Position numbers and translations under genes: made by a program
Origin: Eumeta japonica
Taxonomy: Eukaryota > Arthropoda > Insecta > Lepidoptera > Psychidae
Length of the DNA: 64,000 nucleotides
Reading direction: 5' to 3'
Assembly (NCBI GenBank): GCA_005406025.1
Contig: BGZK01001349.1
Location: 103,390-167,389, forward strand
Shown here: in pieces, positions 12,401 through 27,400 of the stretch
How positions within the stretch are numbered: the stretch's first letter is position 1
Layout: each line of letters starts with the position of its first letter
The notes under the pieces: model-generated
Databases searched by the model: none
The model's input: the letters and a program-made list of their open reading frames with translations, nothing else
Told to the model about the DNA's origin: nothing

Positions 12401-15400
12401 GGTTTACCTAACATAAAAAAATGAAATCGAACTTGACAGGAATTGTGGTATGATAAACCCAACCCAACAAATCTAATCATTATTGATGTCTTAAAAGAAG
12501 CAAAAACCTTCTTTCTCGAAACGCAAAAAGCGTTTAAAAATTTTGATCGCTCTACGATACATAATGTGTATAGTAGAGCAGTGTATCATTCAGCAGCCTC
12601 GGGAGACTAAAAACCAGATTAAGAAGAAAAATCGCCTCAATGGTCTGGTCATTATGAGTGTGAAGAAAATTTATTAATGTAAACTTATTGGATTTTCGTA
12701 ATAAAGTGGTGGAGAGATTTACAAAGAACCCCCGAAGATTATGTTTTAATTAACTTACTGCACCAATTAAAAAAAGTCTCGCATGATAAGTTTATCATTG
12801 ACATCTAGTTTTTAAAATTTAATCTGTACTACCCTGATGAATGAGTGTGCAGATTCTTTACACTCATTCATCATGGACAAACCTTTTTAAAGACAATTTA
12901 GTCCCAAATTCTTTTTATTCTATTTTTATAATAAATATAGTAACTATTTTTATTGATTTACTAACAGAGGCGGATCCAGGGAATCATGGTTGTCATGACT
13001 TCCCCTGCGTGCTGGGTCTTTGTTTTACTATTGTAATTGCATTTTCGAGGGGCAAATGAGCTTTCGAGCCACCAGACAGTAAATTGTCATCGCCACCCAT
13101 GGACATTTCTAACCTCAAAGTGGTCAATTATTAGTTCATTGCAATACAACAAGTTAGTAGGATACACTGAGACATATTTCATAGCAATACATACTGCTAT
13201 AATTACTATCTGATTCTACAATCTAAGTAGTAATAATGTCCTACTAATAGACAAGTCGATAGTTGTTAGTACTATTTGGTGCATTACAAACTTTTTATTT
13301 TAGTGTCTTCAATCTAGAGAGTCGGCTCTGGCTAAACAATTTAGATAGTAGTGATATTAAAAAAGTTTAAAGTTTATATACATTTTTTTAGTGTAGTAAT
13401 AAGGTGTTTTTTTTTGTTTTCATATTCATAAAAAGATTATACGCATGCCGCTGTCATTCCAATTTTCATACGGCCAAGATTCAAATTTTTTGTATTTCAT
13501 TTTCCCTATTAATCTATGAAACTGTTAGAAGGCCCCACTTTTTTTGCATACCATACACATATTGTACATGACATAGTATTTGCTTAAACAAGATCATAAA
13601 TCCGTGTCATATTAAAAGGAAAACTTTTAGAATTCTAAAATATTTAGTGTTCATAATATGTATAGGGCCTTTTCATTCAATTGTTTAGATATCTCTGATC
13701 AACATATCAACATATTATACTTTATATGTAAAAATTAAAAAAAAATCGAATAACTGTTCTAAAAGCATCGATATTAGTATTTTTTTAATTTTGTATAGCC
13801 TAAAACTTTTCTATTCTATAGGACAACAAATCGACGCCTTTCGCATCGTCGAACGGATTTTCAGTACATATAGGTTTTCGATATTTACATGTAACAACTT
13901 TCACTTCTCAGAGCAATCGCCACGGTCAATCGGAGTGTGGACTAGCGAGGGTTGGAGCGCAGGTGGACTCAAGCTGGAACTGCTGGATGAACTGCGTATG
14001 CGCGTGATCTACAACGGCATGCTAGCGCGCTCCGGCCCATCTCTAAGCGATCGGGAAGTTGTTAGACACGTACGGATAAACCTAATGTAAGTTGAAAAAT
14101 TGTGACTTGTGTATTACAATAGTAGATAAACGGTTTTCTTTATGTTGTTCATAGGATGAAAATAGACTACTTTGTAAATAGTAGTCCATTTTCATCGGAC
14201 AGATGTTTAATGTAAAGTTAATGTTTTAGAGATTTACATATAAGTGCTTTACATGTATATTTTTTAAAAGTACATTTCTTTGTGTACGTATTTTTTTCTG
14301 CTGTGGTATACAAATCATATAAATCACTATCTGTATATTTTTTAAAAATAATTTACAAGGTTGTTAAATTGATCTTTGTAGTGTGTAATATCTTTCCCTT
14401 AGAAAAAAATTATTATTATTCTATTTAAGGGAAATAATACAAACGTGAAAGAGCATTATTCTGTTTGTTCTTTTTCTGTTCTGTTTTTTTTCTATAAAAA
14501 AACGGTGCATTTTTCTATAAAGGCAAATATTATAATAACGTACCTATTAATGACACAGATGGTGTGCTGCATCACACGCTGTGCGTCACCCCGATGATTG
14601 GAACGACGAACTAGCGGCCCGAGCCATCGCCACGGAGACCTGGAGTAATGGAAATTGGATCGGAATGATGTTAGACCTCACTTTTTGTTGTACGATTATT
14701 CAAAACTTTAAAAGCCAAGGAACTTTCATACTTTCTTAAGAAAAGCCAAGGAAATTCGGTGTTCCCTTTCTGTTCATCGTTTGTTAAACGTTTTATAGTC
14801 CTTTTTTTTAATAACAACCGAGGAAATACAAGGAGTTATACATTTTTATTGTGCTGCGTTTCAGCGACCGCTGGGGTGACGATGCCTGTTGGCAGTGGGG
14901 CAGCGTGCAAGGTCGCTTGCAGGAGTATGACCCAGCAGGACAAGTGGAGAAGAGTGCGAGAGTACGTGCCAGAGGCGTGCGAGAGAACTACTGGTCCCCG
15001 CACGGATATCAAGGCCTGTATCGGACCATCAGCATTTTGTGCACGGCGCGAGATGGCACCGCGATCTATCTGTATGCCGTATCTTACAAAGATTGTTTGA
15101 CACAGTATGTACATTCATTACGTTTATTTTTACTTCTCCAGAACTGAACGATCGCGATTAGATTTTTTACACTCATTTATAAAGGGCTATTTCAGGATGC
15201 GTCAGATTCTCCAATGGTCGAATAGAGACGATTTCGTCTACGGACTTGAACATGATCGACCTCTGTGAACAAAGGGACGGCATTCCTTCTAATTATACCA
15301 TAAACGTAAGTGGTAAGTTTTAATAGTTTTTTATCTTGTTGCCGTGATTGCATATCTACGGCTGGCGATTGTGGCGCAGGTGCTCGATATGGAGACCTTT

Positions 15401-18400
15401 GCTTTTCTTGAATTGTCTATCAGTTTGCTTTATCATATATCGATATATATGATTTTATATATCTTTATATATATATAACTCTTCTGTATGTGTGTTTGTC
15501 ACTGACCTCCTTCTAAACTACTAAACCGAATATGTAATTTTTTGTGTGTTTTTGAGTAGGTCCTTAGATTGTATTGATTCACAATCCGATCTGAGAGGTG
15601 GCCTTGCGATCATACTTAGGTTTAAATTTTTTTTAATGAATTATTGTTTTCGCATATTACACCATATAAGTTCAATATCGTCGCCGTAGAGTGAAGACCT
15701 CGTAAGTACTAAAAATGCAACTTTTTAGAGGAGAAAAACCGCGCCCTGTAAAATTTTTATACCAAGCGTCATTTTTTTTTGTTTTTTCATCTAATAAAAT
15801 AAATTACGTTTCCTTATTCTACAATGAAAGTTTTACTATTATAGTCCAAAGGTTACGAAATTTTAAACGGGATTCGTGTTTATTTTTAGTTCGTACGTAT
15901 TTACGAGGTTCTCATAATACGTCGTAGATGGCGCTACCATAGTCGAATATTTTTTTGGACGAATTCAGCACGTGCGTTACGAGGTTTTCTATCCAGAAAC
16001 GTAATAAAAAAAATATGATGAAATTGTACTTAAGAGGTCTTCACTCTACGGCGACAATATATCATCCCTACTAAGACCGATATTTTTTAAAATATATAAC
16101 TTCCCTTCCCCACAATATTTTTTTAAATAAATAACTGATAGTTAAAATCTTAGTTCATGAATAATTGATCTGAGAATAATGCATAGTTATGTTTCTGTAC
16201 CATAGGTGGCGCTGATGTCGAACCATGTATTATTTGAACAATGCATTAATACATGTGCAAGTCATTTGCATCGTAGCTTGACGTTGTTTTGAAATAGAAT
16301 ATTTCTCAACGACCGTCCAGAAATTGCATCCATTCCTTAATCTGTAACAGCAAATCACAAAATGAAGAAATGAGAAGATTCAATTGTTAAACTCAATTAA
16401 ATTGTCACTTAGTTTATAAAAAAAAAAGTAGTAGGCAAACCAAAGTTAGGACAGGACAACGCCTGTCGGATCTGTTAATATATTATATATTGAAAAGGAT
16501 TTTTCTTAGTCCGGTCAGTTGTAAACTACTGAACCTATACACACTAATTATTTATTTAAAGTATAAAACTTTGATCGACGTGACACCTTTTGTATACGGT
16601 TATAAGCTATTTATAATAAGGTATATGTAAAATTATGTTTATTTGGTTGTTACTTAAGCGCTAATGGCTGAACGGATTATAATCAAATGTATAGAGGTAA
16701 ATTATGCCTTCGAAAAGAATGCAGTATACGTTTTAAAAATATGCAAATACATACCAGTAAAAATACTAATTTATCAAAACCAACATTAATGCCTAACCCA
16801 GATTGACATTATCTATTGGTACTGGAATTGACAGCGGAAGCGACATTAGATCCGATAGTGGAATCAAAATTGTTATATAGAATAAAATCGTGATCGTGAT
16901 TAGTGAGATCTACCGATATAAAAATTTGGAAGAAGTCATTCTATGTGCGCGCGAGTAAAACCGCGGCCATATTTGTATCATAAAAAAATATAATAAATGC
17001 GATTTTTTTTTTTGGTAGCAGGTTCTTCCTCGCCTTATAATTTACTTTAATCTATTGAAACTAATGGGAAATAGAAATGCTAGTTCGTTTTTTTTTCTAC
17101 AGCTGGAGGCCGCCATTTCAAATTGGTGTTAAAAATTGGTAGCGGCGGAAAGGCAACGACGCAATATTATGAATATGTGTACAGAATGCTATTGGGAAAC
17201 ATCAATGGGGATTCAGCTGGTGGGTTGTTGGAGTTAGGATATGAGGCAAGAGGTGGGTAATTTGAATTTATTTTACTATGTAATAATTACAACAACAAAT
17301 GTCATTAAAATGTAAATAATTGTCATAATAAACTGTCATGTACAGAAACATCTCAGTGCTTCTATTTAACAGCCTTGATTTATATACGTATTATTTTTTT
17401 TCTTTTATATTTATTATTTTATATTTTCGGATATTTAATTGATGTAAAATGGAAGCATACGCTTTTTTAAAATAGTTTATATATAAATAACAACAAAAAA
17501 ACAGCCCAAGACCATGACGGACCATGATCATTATAGGGTTCCGTAGCCATTATTACAAAGAAATGCACTACAGATGATAAAAGTATGTTGTTACACTTTT
17601 TCCATTTTTCCCGCATAGAAAGTTATTAGTGCTTTAGTCGCCTATAATTAGAAAAACAAATAGATATGTCGACTATTACTATAAAACTAGTGTAAACTAA
17701 AATGCATCAGCAAAAGAGTATATCTTCATGGCACTTACGTCCTTTTGTTGAGAAGCGAAGTTTTTCGACAATAACTCAAAAACAGTATATCCGATCACGT
17801 TCAAAATAATTTTCGTTGAAAGTATCCATTAAGCGTTACCTTCGTTATTGTTTTAATAGTTTTTGTACATACGGTGAAGAAAATAGAGGGGCGGACAATT
17901 ACTGCAACTTTCGGAGCGATTATTTTAGAATTTTTTTATGTGATCAGAAAAATTGCTCAGAAACTTAAAACTGTTTTTAAAATAACTGTCGAAATATGTG
18001 CCACCAGTTGATGTTTGCTGAAAAAAAATTATTTAGTTACTGTTACATGTATGGTGTGCCCCCTAGAAATAATTTATTTTTGTTATTCAACCACCTAACT
18101 AAGTAGCGGCTTATACAAGACCCATACACTATAAATTTTATCAATATACGTCTTGTAGATTTTTAATAAAATGCCTGTAATATACGGAAGAACAAATGGA
18201 CCGACATGACTAAACTATAAGGGCTTCGTTTTGCCGTTTTAGCTCGGAATCTTAGTAAATATTAAAAAAAAAATAACAATCGCCTTCGAAAACCTATTTA
18301 ATAAATCTAATAATTAGTCAAAATATTATATGGAATATTTTTCGATTTTTTTTTTTCAAATCTCGTCTGTACCCAGAATATGGATATTGATGTATTTTAT

Positions 18401-21400
18401 GTACTGCATTTACACCTCTTTTTTGAAAAGTTGTCTTTTTTGAACAAGTAATACAACAAGCGAGATATGAATGTTTAAGATTTTCTATCAGACAGAAAGT
18501 ATACTTTATAGCATTTACGTCAAACATACATTTCCCTAGGATGAAAGAGCAAGAGTCTATAATGATTTATATATGAATGGTTGTTTTCTAGCCAATTTTA
18601 TTTTGTTATTATTTTCGTTGGCATATCTACTTTAGATACTTTTATTAAAAATTTCATCAAGAATTATATATTGAGTAATAGAAATGGTTCTAAATAAGTT
18701 AGTTTAAACGAGATTGACATACAATTGAACCAAGACTAACTTTTATAATTTAATATGAGCAATATTGGAAATGCATAGGAAAATGGAATAAAATGAATAA
18801 GATTTAATGTGATATTTAATAACTTAATAATGAAAATATATTAGCAATCGTCCGCAGTTTTATCGTGTTTGATTCAAAATATTTATTCATATTATTTTTT
18901 TTTATAATTCAACGGATTAGGCAGTGTATTTGATGAAAATTTATTAGTCGTAAGTCGTAAATTTTGTTCTGATTTGTTGCCTAATACCGTCTACTCTGTA
19001 AACGTTAGGATAATTTTCACATACGTAGGCTTTATCATATGCGAAATATAACTTATAAAAAATATCGAATGTAATAACAAAAAATCGTATTCAAAATTAG
19101 TTCAGACACTGTCCTGATCTTCACTGTGCCACCATTGCAGTCGCCAACCACCTGCAATAGTCAAATGTCATGAACATGGACTATGATGGTCACAATAAAT
19201 ATATAGTCACGAGCCATTGATGTCACCATAGTTTTGGCTATGGCAGGGCTCAAAGTGCTAAGATTCTCCAATTCCAAAATCCAGGTCTATCATCCTGACA
19301 ATTCGGCTTGGCAACATACAACGCATGCATTTTAAGATCTGATAAAAAATATTGAGGAGCTAAAAAAAAGAGTGGACGTGTCGTACAAGCACATGAAAGC
19401 TCATCTGAAGGCCAAACATACAGAAATTGTATGTTTAGCCACCGGTCTGTCAACTTGTTCTACTACTCAAAATGCTAAAATTTGTCTTACTGTATCATCC
19501 ACATGTCTTTTTTAAACATCATAATAAGTCAACAGATCGAAAGTGTATTAAACAAAATAGCATGAACTGGACGTAATCTATGAAGATATTTAAAAAGTCA
19601 TACATACCTCACCAATCTACTATACTGTAGTGATGAGAGACTTCAATGCAAAAATATCTAATACAAATGAAATCATACAAATAGTCGCATGTCGGGAACT
19701 TTCTTTTGCGCCACAGACAACAATTTGTTAATTGATACTTGCGAAATTTTTTTCTTATTAACTTTTTCATAAGATTATTTTTATTCTCTGATATTGAAGA
19801 TTGTACTTTTGAAGAGTATGCAATAGGTCTGAGTGCGAATTAAATTTTCGCAGAGGGCACAGAACCGGTGTTAAAACCAGCGCCGAAATTACGTTGGCTG
19901 AGCGAAGACGCGGCTGGTGAGATTGGATATTGTATTCCTTTCGAAGCAACAGCTGCGGCATGTCCTCAGCTCGTCGGAGGAAAATGTGCCTCTCTGGCTC
20001 TACTTTCACGAGCGCAACACACGGTATCGCTTTATAAATATTTATGCAATAAATTAAATTTTTAATGTTTAGAACACTATAAATATATTAGGTTTACAAC
20101 TACTTGTAGGTAACCTACGTCAGAGAAATACAGTGTCAGTATTTAAATGTATCTAAGAAGTTAATCAAAAAATATTGTTGAGAAAACCGGAACAAATTAT
20201 TTATTGAATGTTAGTATTATACTGTAGAGTAGATATAGTAGATACTCTTATTATTATAACACTTTGAAACTATGATGAAAATCAGATAATCGTTTTAAAT
20301 TTTAAGATAGCAAACAAAGAGGCAGATAAAAATTTATAAACGTATTGATAGGGATTGAGAAATGTTCAAATGCTCGGTCTTAATAAGATTATTTTTATAA
20401 ATATAGATGAACGTGAAATATTGTTTCAGGGTTACAAAGTACCACCTGGGTTTTGTGTTACGGTCAAAGCTTTCAAACGGCACTTAGAAGATAACCCACA
20501 ATTAGGAAAAGTTATTAAACAATACAGTCTGCTAACACGAAATATGTCGAGCAGGATTTTAAAGAAAAATGTAACGAGTACGTTTTGCCAATGCATTTAC
20601 GATTAATTATAACAATAATCACTTGTAAATTTTATATTTGTTTCTTAAAATTCCTATTGTTTAAGGGCATTTACATTATTTTCTGGAACAAGCGTACTAG
20701 GCGACTTGAAAAACGATGTTTTAAAACATCTTCAATTGCTGAGAAAGAAGGTTGTAGATCAAAAATTATCTACACCTGAAGAAATGCGTTTCGCTGTACG
20801 ATCGTCGGGTAAGTGAAAGCTACAACACTCAATATTCATAATTTTTCAATTAAATATGGATAAATTGAATGCCAATTGAGAACTTCATGCAATTATGAGA
20901 TTGTTGGCCATATATTAATAAAATTAGATAGTATTTTAATTAAAGTTCATGTAAATATGTCGTAAAGTATTTCTTATTTCATGTCCAATGTCTAGAATGT
21001 TAATTGATAATTACTTAAATAGCAAACGTTTTTATAATACCTACCTTTAATTATAGGAAGTACGTTATGGCATTAAAAGTTTTAGGACTTGTGACGCGAC
21101 GAACGCGAGTATTGATGGCTTCTAATTCAGCGTTATGAAATATAATTTTATATTTCTATTTTAGCGGTAGGTGAAGACGGAGAGATTCTTTCGGCTGCTG
21201 GCCAAAACGAGACCATATTGGGTTGTTCTACAGATGACGACGTCTTGCTGGCTCTGCAGAAATGCTGGGGTTCCATGTTTGCATTTACAAGCGCTAATTA
21301 TAGAAGGTAACAATTTTTTACGGTTCAGAAGTTATTGTTACTACATTTTTGAAAGTGATCCATTAGTCGCGCTGACATAAATATAAAATATCCTTTTTAG

Positions 21401-24400
21401 CATTTCGTGATCCACAATGCATCTTTCAAGTCCGTCCATAATGTCTATATGCATATATAGAAATTACAAAAAGGGGTCTTTCTTATCAGGCTCTTTCTCT
21501 TAATCTTATCGAAATTTTTGATATAATCTGAATTGATAATTAAAAAAACATTTTTTTTTTGTATCCAGGAGCGTGCAAAAGAATTTTATTTTTTTTATAC
21601 TACTACATGTAAACGTGTGTACAATGTGTTATGAGCTTGCTAAACTATAAGCTGGCGTAACTAAAATAACGTAATTAAAAATTAAAGTGTGTTAACCCTT
21701 TCAAATAATGGGTTAACGTACAGCCTCGTAATATATACCTTTATGTTAAAGAGGTGTGCGTTAACTCTGTACCATACTTTTTACCAGTGCTATGACAATA
21801 ACTCTTAAATTTCCACTATTAGTCGTCCACATTTCGGCTGCTTATTTTATACAGGCGAAGATGCATGTAGAGGTTCAGTTCTGGCAACAATAGTGAAAAT
21901 ATACTTTACTTTTAGTATGGATTTATTTATATTTCAGACTGAATGGACAAGCTTGCGAATGCGGCGCGGGTGTAGCCATTCAGGCGCTAGTTCGACCGCG
22001 AGCTGCCGGTGTGATGTTCACGCGGCACCCTGACGCCGGCGATCCCTCTCGTATCCTTATCACCGCTAATTATGGTCTTGGAGAAGTAGGTTTTTTTTAT
22101 TATTATATTTGATTATATTTCAGTCTGTCGAAACGACTCTGAATTCATCTAGACCTTAAATCAATATCAACTAACAAAATTATATTACCTTCAACGCAGA
22201 GCGTGGTCTCCGGTACTGTCGAGCCTGATACTTTCATTGTCTCCCGTGATCTCACCGGCGAACTCTCTGTCTCGAGTGTACAAGTCGGCTCAAAAACAAA
22301 ACTCGTAATGCCAGGCAACCACGGCGATGTAGAAGTGGTAGATGTGCCGGAAGAAGAAAGGAAATCAACTTGTTTATTTAATGAGGAAGTTTTACGATTG
22401 GCCCGTCTCGCCGTTGTACAAGAAGAACTGTGGGGTGCACCGCGTGATATCGAATGGGCTATAAGCAATGTAAGTGTTGTACTTAAATTTGTATATGTAA
22501 TACTGAGGTGTCTCAAAAGTGAAGACCGAAATAAATGTAAAATATTTATTGAAAAATAATTAGTAATGAGTTTTTAAGCACTACAACATACAAATTAATC
22601 TTTATGCATATGATCGTTATACGTCTGTTAAAGGTTGTTGTAACTTCTATAAATCGTTTTACGAAAGATTCAACAAAACATTAAATTTTTGTCTAGATTG
22701 TTGATAAGTATGCTAAGAACCGTTTGGCGGCGCTGTAATCAATATTATATGTCAAAGATCAAAATGACCGCTATCCACAACATATTATGTCGACTGAATG
22801 CATTATGCTAAAAAATTAAGAATCTGGATTCGATAGGTGTTGCTGTGGTTAATACATTTTATGTTTATAAACCGAGACAATTCGTATATTAATTAACGGA
22901 TTTCGAAAACTAATTTAACAGATTTATTATTCGTGGTAATTATAACAACCTTTCACTTTTTTAGTGAAATTTTTGTACAGTGACGTATTAAATGTCCCTA
23001 CTTCCGCTACAGCCTTTACTACTTAGACAGAATTAATATTTTGGAGATTATTAAAAACAAATTTTAAATGTAATAATATACATGCCTTAAAAATATTTTA
23101 TTGATTTCAGAAAGATGTCTATTTACTTCAAGCGAGACCAATTACGTCTTTAGAACGTTGGACTGAAGAAGAGTTACTCCATGAGATGGATTGGGCGGTT
23201 ATGTCTGAAGAAGATATGGTCACGTTCGCAAACGCTGGAGAGGTATTTAAATACAATTGATACATAAGATGCTCATTTGCACTTGAGTGTGCATAATGAG
23301 GACAAAATTTAAATTAGAATTTTGTTTAAAATAAATTATGCACTTATTTATTGTATTATTTAGTTTTTTGTAAAGCGTGTTACTTTACAATTTAAAATCA
23401 TTTCTAAAATTGTTTCGTGACAAAAAAAAGATCTTTTGTGTTAAATATCCATTATGTTTATAAATAAATAGAATATATATGAATACGTAAGACGTATTGA
23501 AACTTTTTAAAATGTCATAAATATAAAAGGTACAAATAAAAAAATCGGTTGTACTTATTGCTTTTAGAAAAAGATTGGTTTAAGTATATTTGCCATTTAT
23601 ATCTTCAATCGGTATAAAGTGGTAAAAGCTTCTGAATCCTTCTAAATAATTAAAAGTTTCTAAATCCCACAATTATTCGTTGATGTTTAGAAATACATAA
23701 AAATTTCAAAGTGCAAGTTCTGGCCTATAAGAGGGATATCGGACATTACTGCAAATCGATTTATTTTATTTCTATATTAACATTTATTTCGTCTGTTTAG
23801 TTGATTTTACGTAAAATTTTGTAACAATAATATATTAATAATTATTATCGAATAATAATTTATTCGATTATCGAGTTGAAGGCAATTTTTAAATTATGGC
23901 TATACTCATAAAGCTAACACAAATTTTGCTTAGCACCCACCATTTTTCCATCAATTAAGATTCAATAGAGCATATTCCAAAAAAATAATCACACGTTCTC
24001 GTCGTGCACACTCCAGTGTCTGGTCTGATAAACCACTACGTCCATGCAGATTTTCTGAATCTTTGAGTACAAGTACATATATCAGTTTTGTTCGATCGTA
24101 GTTTTGTTGACTGTTTATAACTTTAATGTTTATTAAACAGTAATATTACTTTCTGGCAGGTTTGGCGTTGAGTACCGATTTAAATTTTTATATTAGGATA
24201 TATTTTTTTGACTATGTAATTAAAATTAAATGAAAGATATTCGTAAAAATGTACCACTACATATCTCAAAGTGTAAAGTACCATATAATAAAGAGTTACT
24301 CCTTATTTAACAACAATAAAAAGTTGTTACTTATTAATGTTTTATAAAGACTATGTGGTAGCACGCAGAACTGACACACACCGATGACTTATTGGTAGAT

Positions 24401-27400
24401 AATAATTATTATCTTGATCTTAAGACTTGTGTAGATCTTGTGATATCGTCAAATGAAACGGTCGAAGGAAGACCTAGTACGAAGACTTGGTATAATATCG
24501 TAATAATATGTCTTTGCAGTGTATGGGAGTATCTTATGTCTAGTGTAATTTTTTTTAGTTTATAATTAATTTATATTATTAAACCGTAGGTGATGCCCAA
24601 GCCATTGACCGTTCTAAGTCAAGACATAGTGATCACACCTTTGGCTAGAGGTATGAATTCACTTTTCGGTAAAAATGTCAACGAGTTTGAAAGCACAATA
24701 GCAATTACACATCATCGCTGTGTCATCAACATGTTTAATGTAAGTATTAGATATGTATACATAACAAATGATCTCAACTTGTATATAGTAAATCATAAGG
24801 TTTTCTAATAATAATTTAAAATAGAATTAATTAAAGTGTTAATATTCTAATATACAACGTTCGCGTCTTAAAGTTAATAGTGTTCATATATTTTTAATGT
24901 AATTTTAATTGATTTCAATGCATTTAATACGATATATCGAAGAGTTGAAAGCGAGATTGATCTAGCAATGCGGATGACAGAATTTGCAATCCACGGACAC
25001 ACAGTTGCAGACGATCGCATCCATAACATTGCTTTACGCCGGTGGCCTCCAAAGAGACGCGAGAAGCTATTAAATATAATACTTGTGGTTAAAGTAACAT
25101 CATTATATTATTTACAATATTTAGCTTTAAATAAAAGAAGAAAAAACATCACCAACAAAAGTTTGTCTTTAACGATTTGCAGGCACTATTGTGGTCCAAG
25201 AGTTACGCGAAAGATTCAATGCGTTGCGTTAGAGAAATTAATCTGGACGACGATCCCGCCGATTTGTTACCAAATCTTGAAGAAACATTAAAACGAGTGG
25301 AAACGTTATGTCGTAACCACGCTTATACTTCTACTGGCAGTTCTTCTAGTCAAGTTATAGCTATGATTATATTATTGGAAGGAGCAAAAGGTGAAAATGA
25401 ACTTGTTGTGTTCAATAAGACCCACATTATTGGAATCTAACATAAATATTTATAACAAAGAAGAAAAAACGTTAAATTAACAATACGCCTCTTATTATAC
25501 CTATCTAACAAATACAGTCCTTCATTTTCATATATTATTTACATTACACATAATTAAAGGATGTCCAATAACTAGAGATACATTTTACTTATCTGGTATG
25601 GGTCATGTAGATTATATTTGAAAAAATAAAATTAAACGCGAGGCACTCGGGGACTGCCATGGTAAAGCTATATTGCATAACATTTTTATCAACTTATGCA
25701 ATTATAATTATTTATTTATTTATGCAGTATTTTTTCTTTGATATTAATTCACGTTTTTATCACTTTCTTCATTAATAAGTGCACTTTGTTAATTCATATT
25801 TAAAAACTTTATACACAAATTTTACGCGTATAGCTATTGACCAGCAACTGCTATTCACTGTTGTACATAGGTACACCTATGTATACATATATACCTACAT
25901 GTATACTTACGGGGCACATGCGGAGAGTGTGGTATTATAAAGATATAATAGATACCTATACACCTAGATACTTTCTCACAAACAGCTGCTTACGTATTCG
26001 TCCGATTTCGGAGCAGCTCGTCTCGATCCGTGCGAGCTTCGTACAGTCGTACCATATACATGCACGTTAAGCGAACGCTCGGCCGAGCTACATGGTAGAC
26101 GGAGTGGGGGGTGTTAGGTTTTATTTTCGTTACGGAATTTCTTGATTCGGTCGCCGCGCTCAAAGTCCGCGATAAAAGCTATGCAATAGCTTAAAAATAC
26201 ATTAACAGTAAACGTTAAACAATCTTTTTCAATATTTTTTTTTTTGTTATTGCTGTTTTATTTCTTACATGAAGCAACAAGAACAGGAAATGTCGGCGAA
26301 GCGTGTGATTTAGTTTTATAAATAAAATGCTAATCTGTCACTTATGCTCATTTTTCTTTCAAAGAAAATATTCGGCCGACAAGTGATTTTCCGATAATTA
26401 AAAGATATGAGGATCGAAAAGATATTAAACTCAAACAAATTACTGTATCTAGAGATCGTAGATATGCAAGCTTATTCGAAATTATCAGCACTAAAGTATT
26501 GTAGAGATCAAGAAGCGAGAGCAAAAAAGGGATGTAAGAAAGTTTATGAAAAGTATTTGAAAGAAAGTTCTTGTTGTCGATCACGAGACTTAATACGTGT
26601 GTCAGTGGGCCCAAAATGTATTCTGGGAAAACGATTTTTTCACGCGTCTAGTCGTCAAAATGTTGATTATGAAGACAGAGTCATTCCCGAAGCAAAATAT
26701 TTAAAAATATGTTATTTGGTAGGCTATGGATGCAAAAGGCAATGTTTCAGAACTAGACTATTAGAATTAATACGAATGCCATATTTTTTTTAAAGAACAC
26801 AATTCCTAACATTATTATTGCAATTTCCTTTTTGGTATATTCGATTGCTTAGATTTCAGCGTGGAACAGTGTCAAGAATTGGGTAGGTTACTGGCGTCTG
26901 GTGACGCAGTGTCGGCAGAGGTTCCAAACGCACTAGCGGCTCTTGGTCGCGAATTGGAAGGGTCAGGTCGTCTCCATGAATTCCGAGAACAGCCTCCAGA
27001 AAAGGCGATGCAATGGCTCAGAACTAATCTCCCACACGTTCATCTCGACGTGATAACTTTTTTGGATAAACATGGTTATCGTGCTGTCATGGAAGTTAGT
27101 TTTTTTTTAATTTTTCATCTTATATTTTAATTATTTCATCGGTACAACAAAAATAAGATAAATTTAATTTTGGTTACATCGATTAGTACAAATGTAAAAG
27201 CTGCCTAATTAAGATCATGTTATCTGTTGAGTTAAGATAATGTTATAACAAAGATAATATATATACCTATCCAACTTTGCGGCCACCAAAATACTTATGA
27301 ACTAAATAATTAAATTATGGTTTTTCATATTCCACATAAACGTCAATATAATTAATCGAGTTTCATTATTCATGTATGTGTTGCGTAGTTTGATCTATCT

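Larger units (their letters stand above)
9403..17252 (+). other. N-terminal part of the PEPS-like gene (exons 1-7)
   Basis: Exon 1 encodes the start and a hydrophobic stretch (residues about 6-24, LLLNAGLVTMALAVYLVFV) followed by basic residues. This looks like a signal anchor, so membrane attachment is inferred. Exon 2 is Arg/Lys-rich and GC-rich. Exons 3-7 give a Trp- and Gly-rich region (WSAGG, WNDELAARAIATETW, DRWGDDACWQWGSVQG, YWSPHGYQGLYR, GLLELGYEAR) that I recognise as the long extension carried by insect members and absent from bacterial ones. Exon 3 could start at 13865 or 13874; both keep frame. Exon 6 is placed at 15206 because the nearer AG at 15195 breaks the frame. Intron 1 (9518-11520) has the weaker donor gttcgt. 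Confidence 0.75.

Noticed and set aside
14836..15114. Minus-strand ORF of 92 codons and a second plus-strand frame of 113 codons
   Set aside because: Both overlie exon 5 of the PEPS-like gene, where the third frame has the conserved Trp/Gly motifs and matching splice phases.
22145..22516. 123-codon minus-strand ORF
   Set aside because: Exact shadow of exon 13 of the PEPS-like gene, whose frame carries family motifs.
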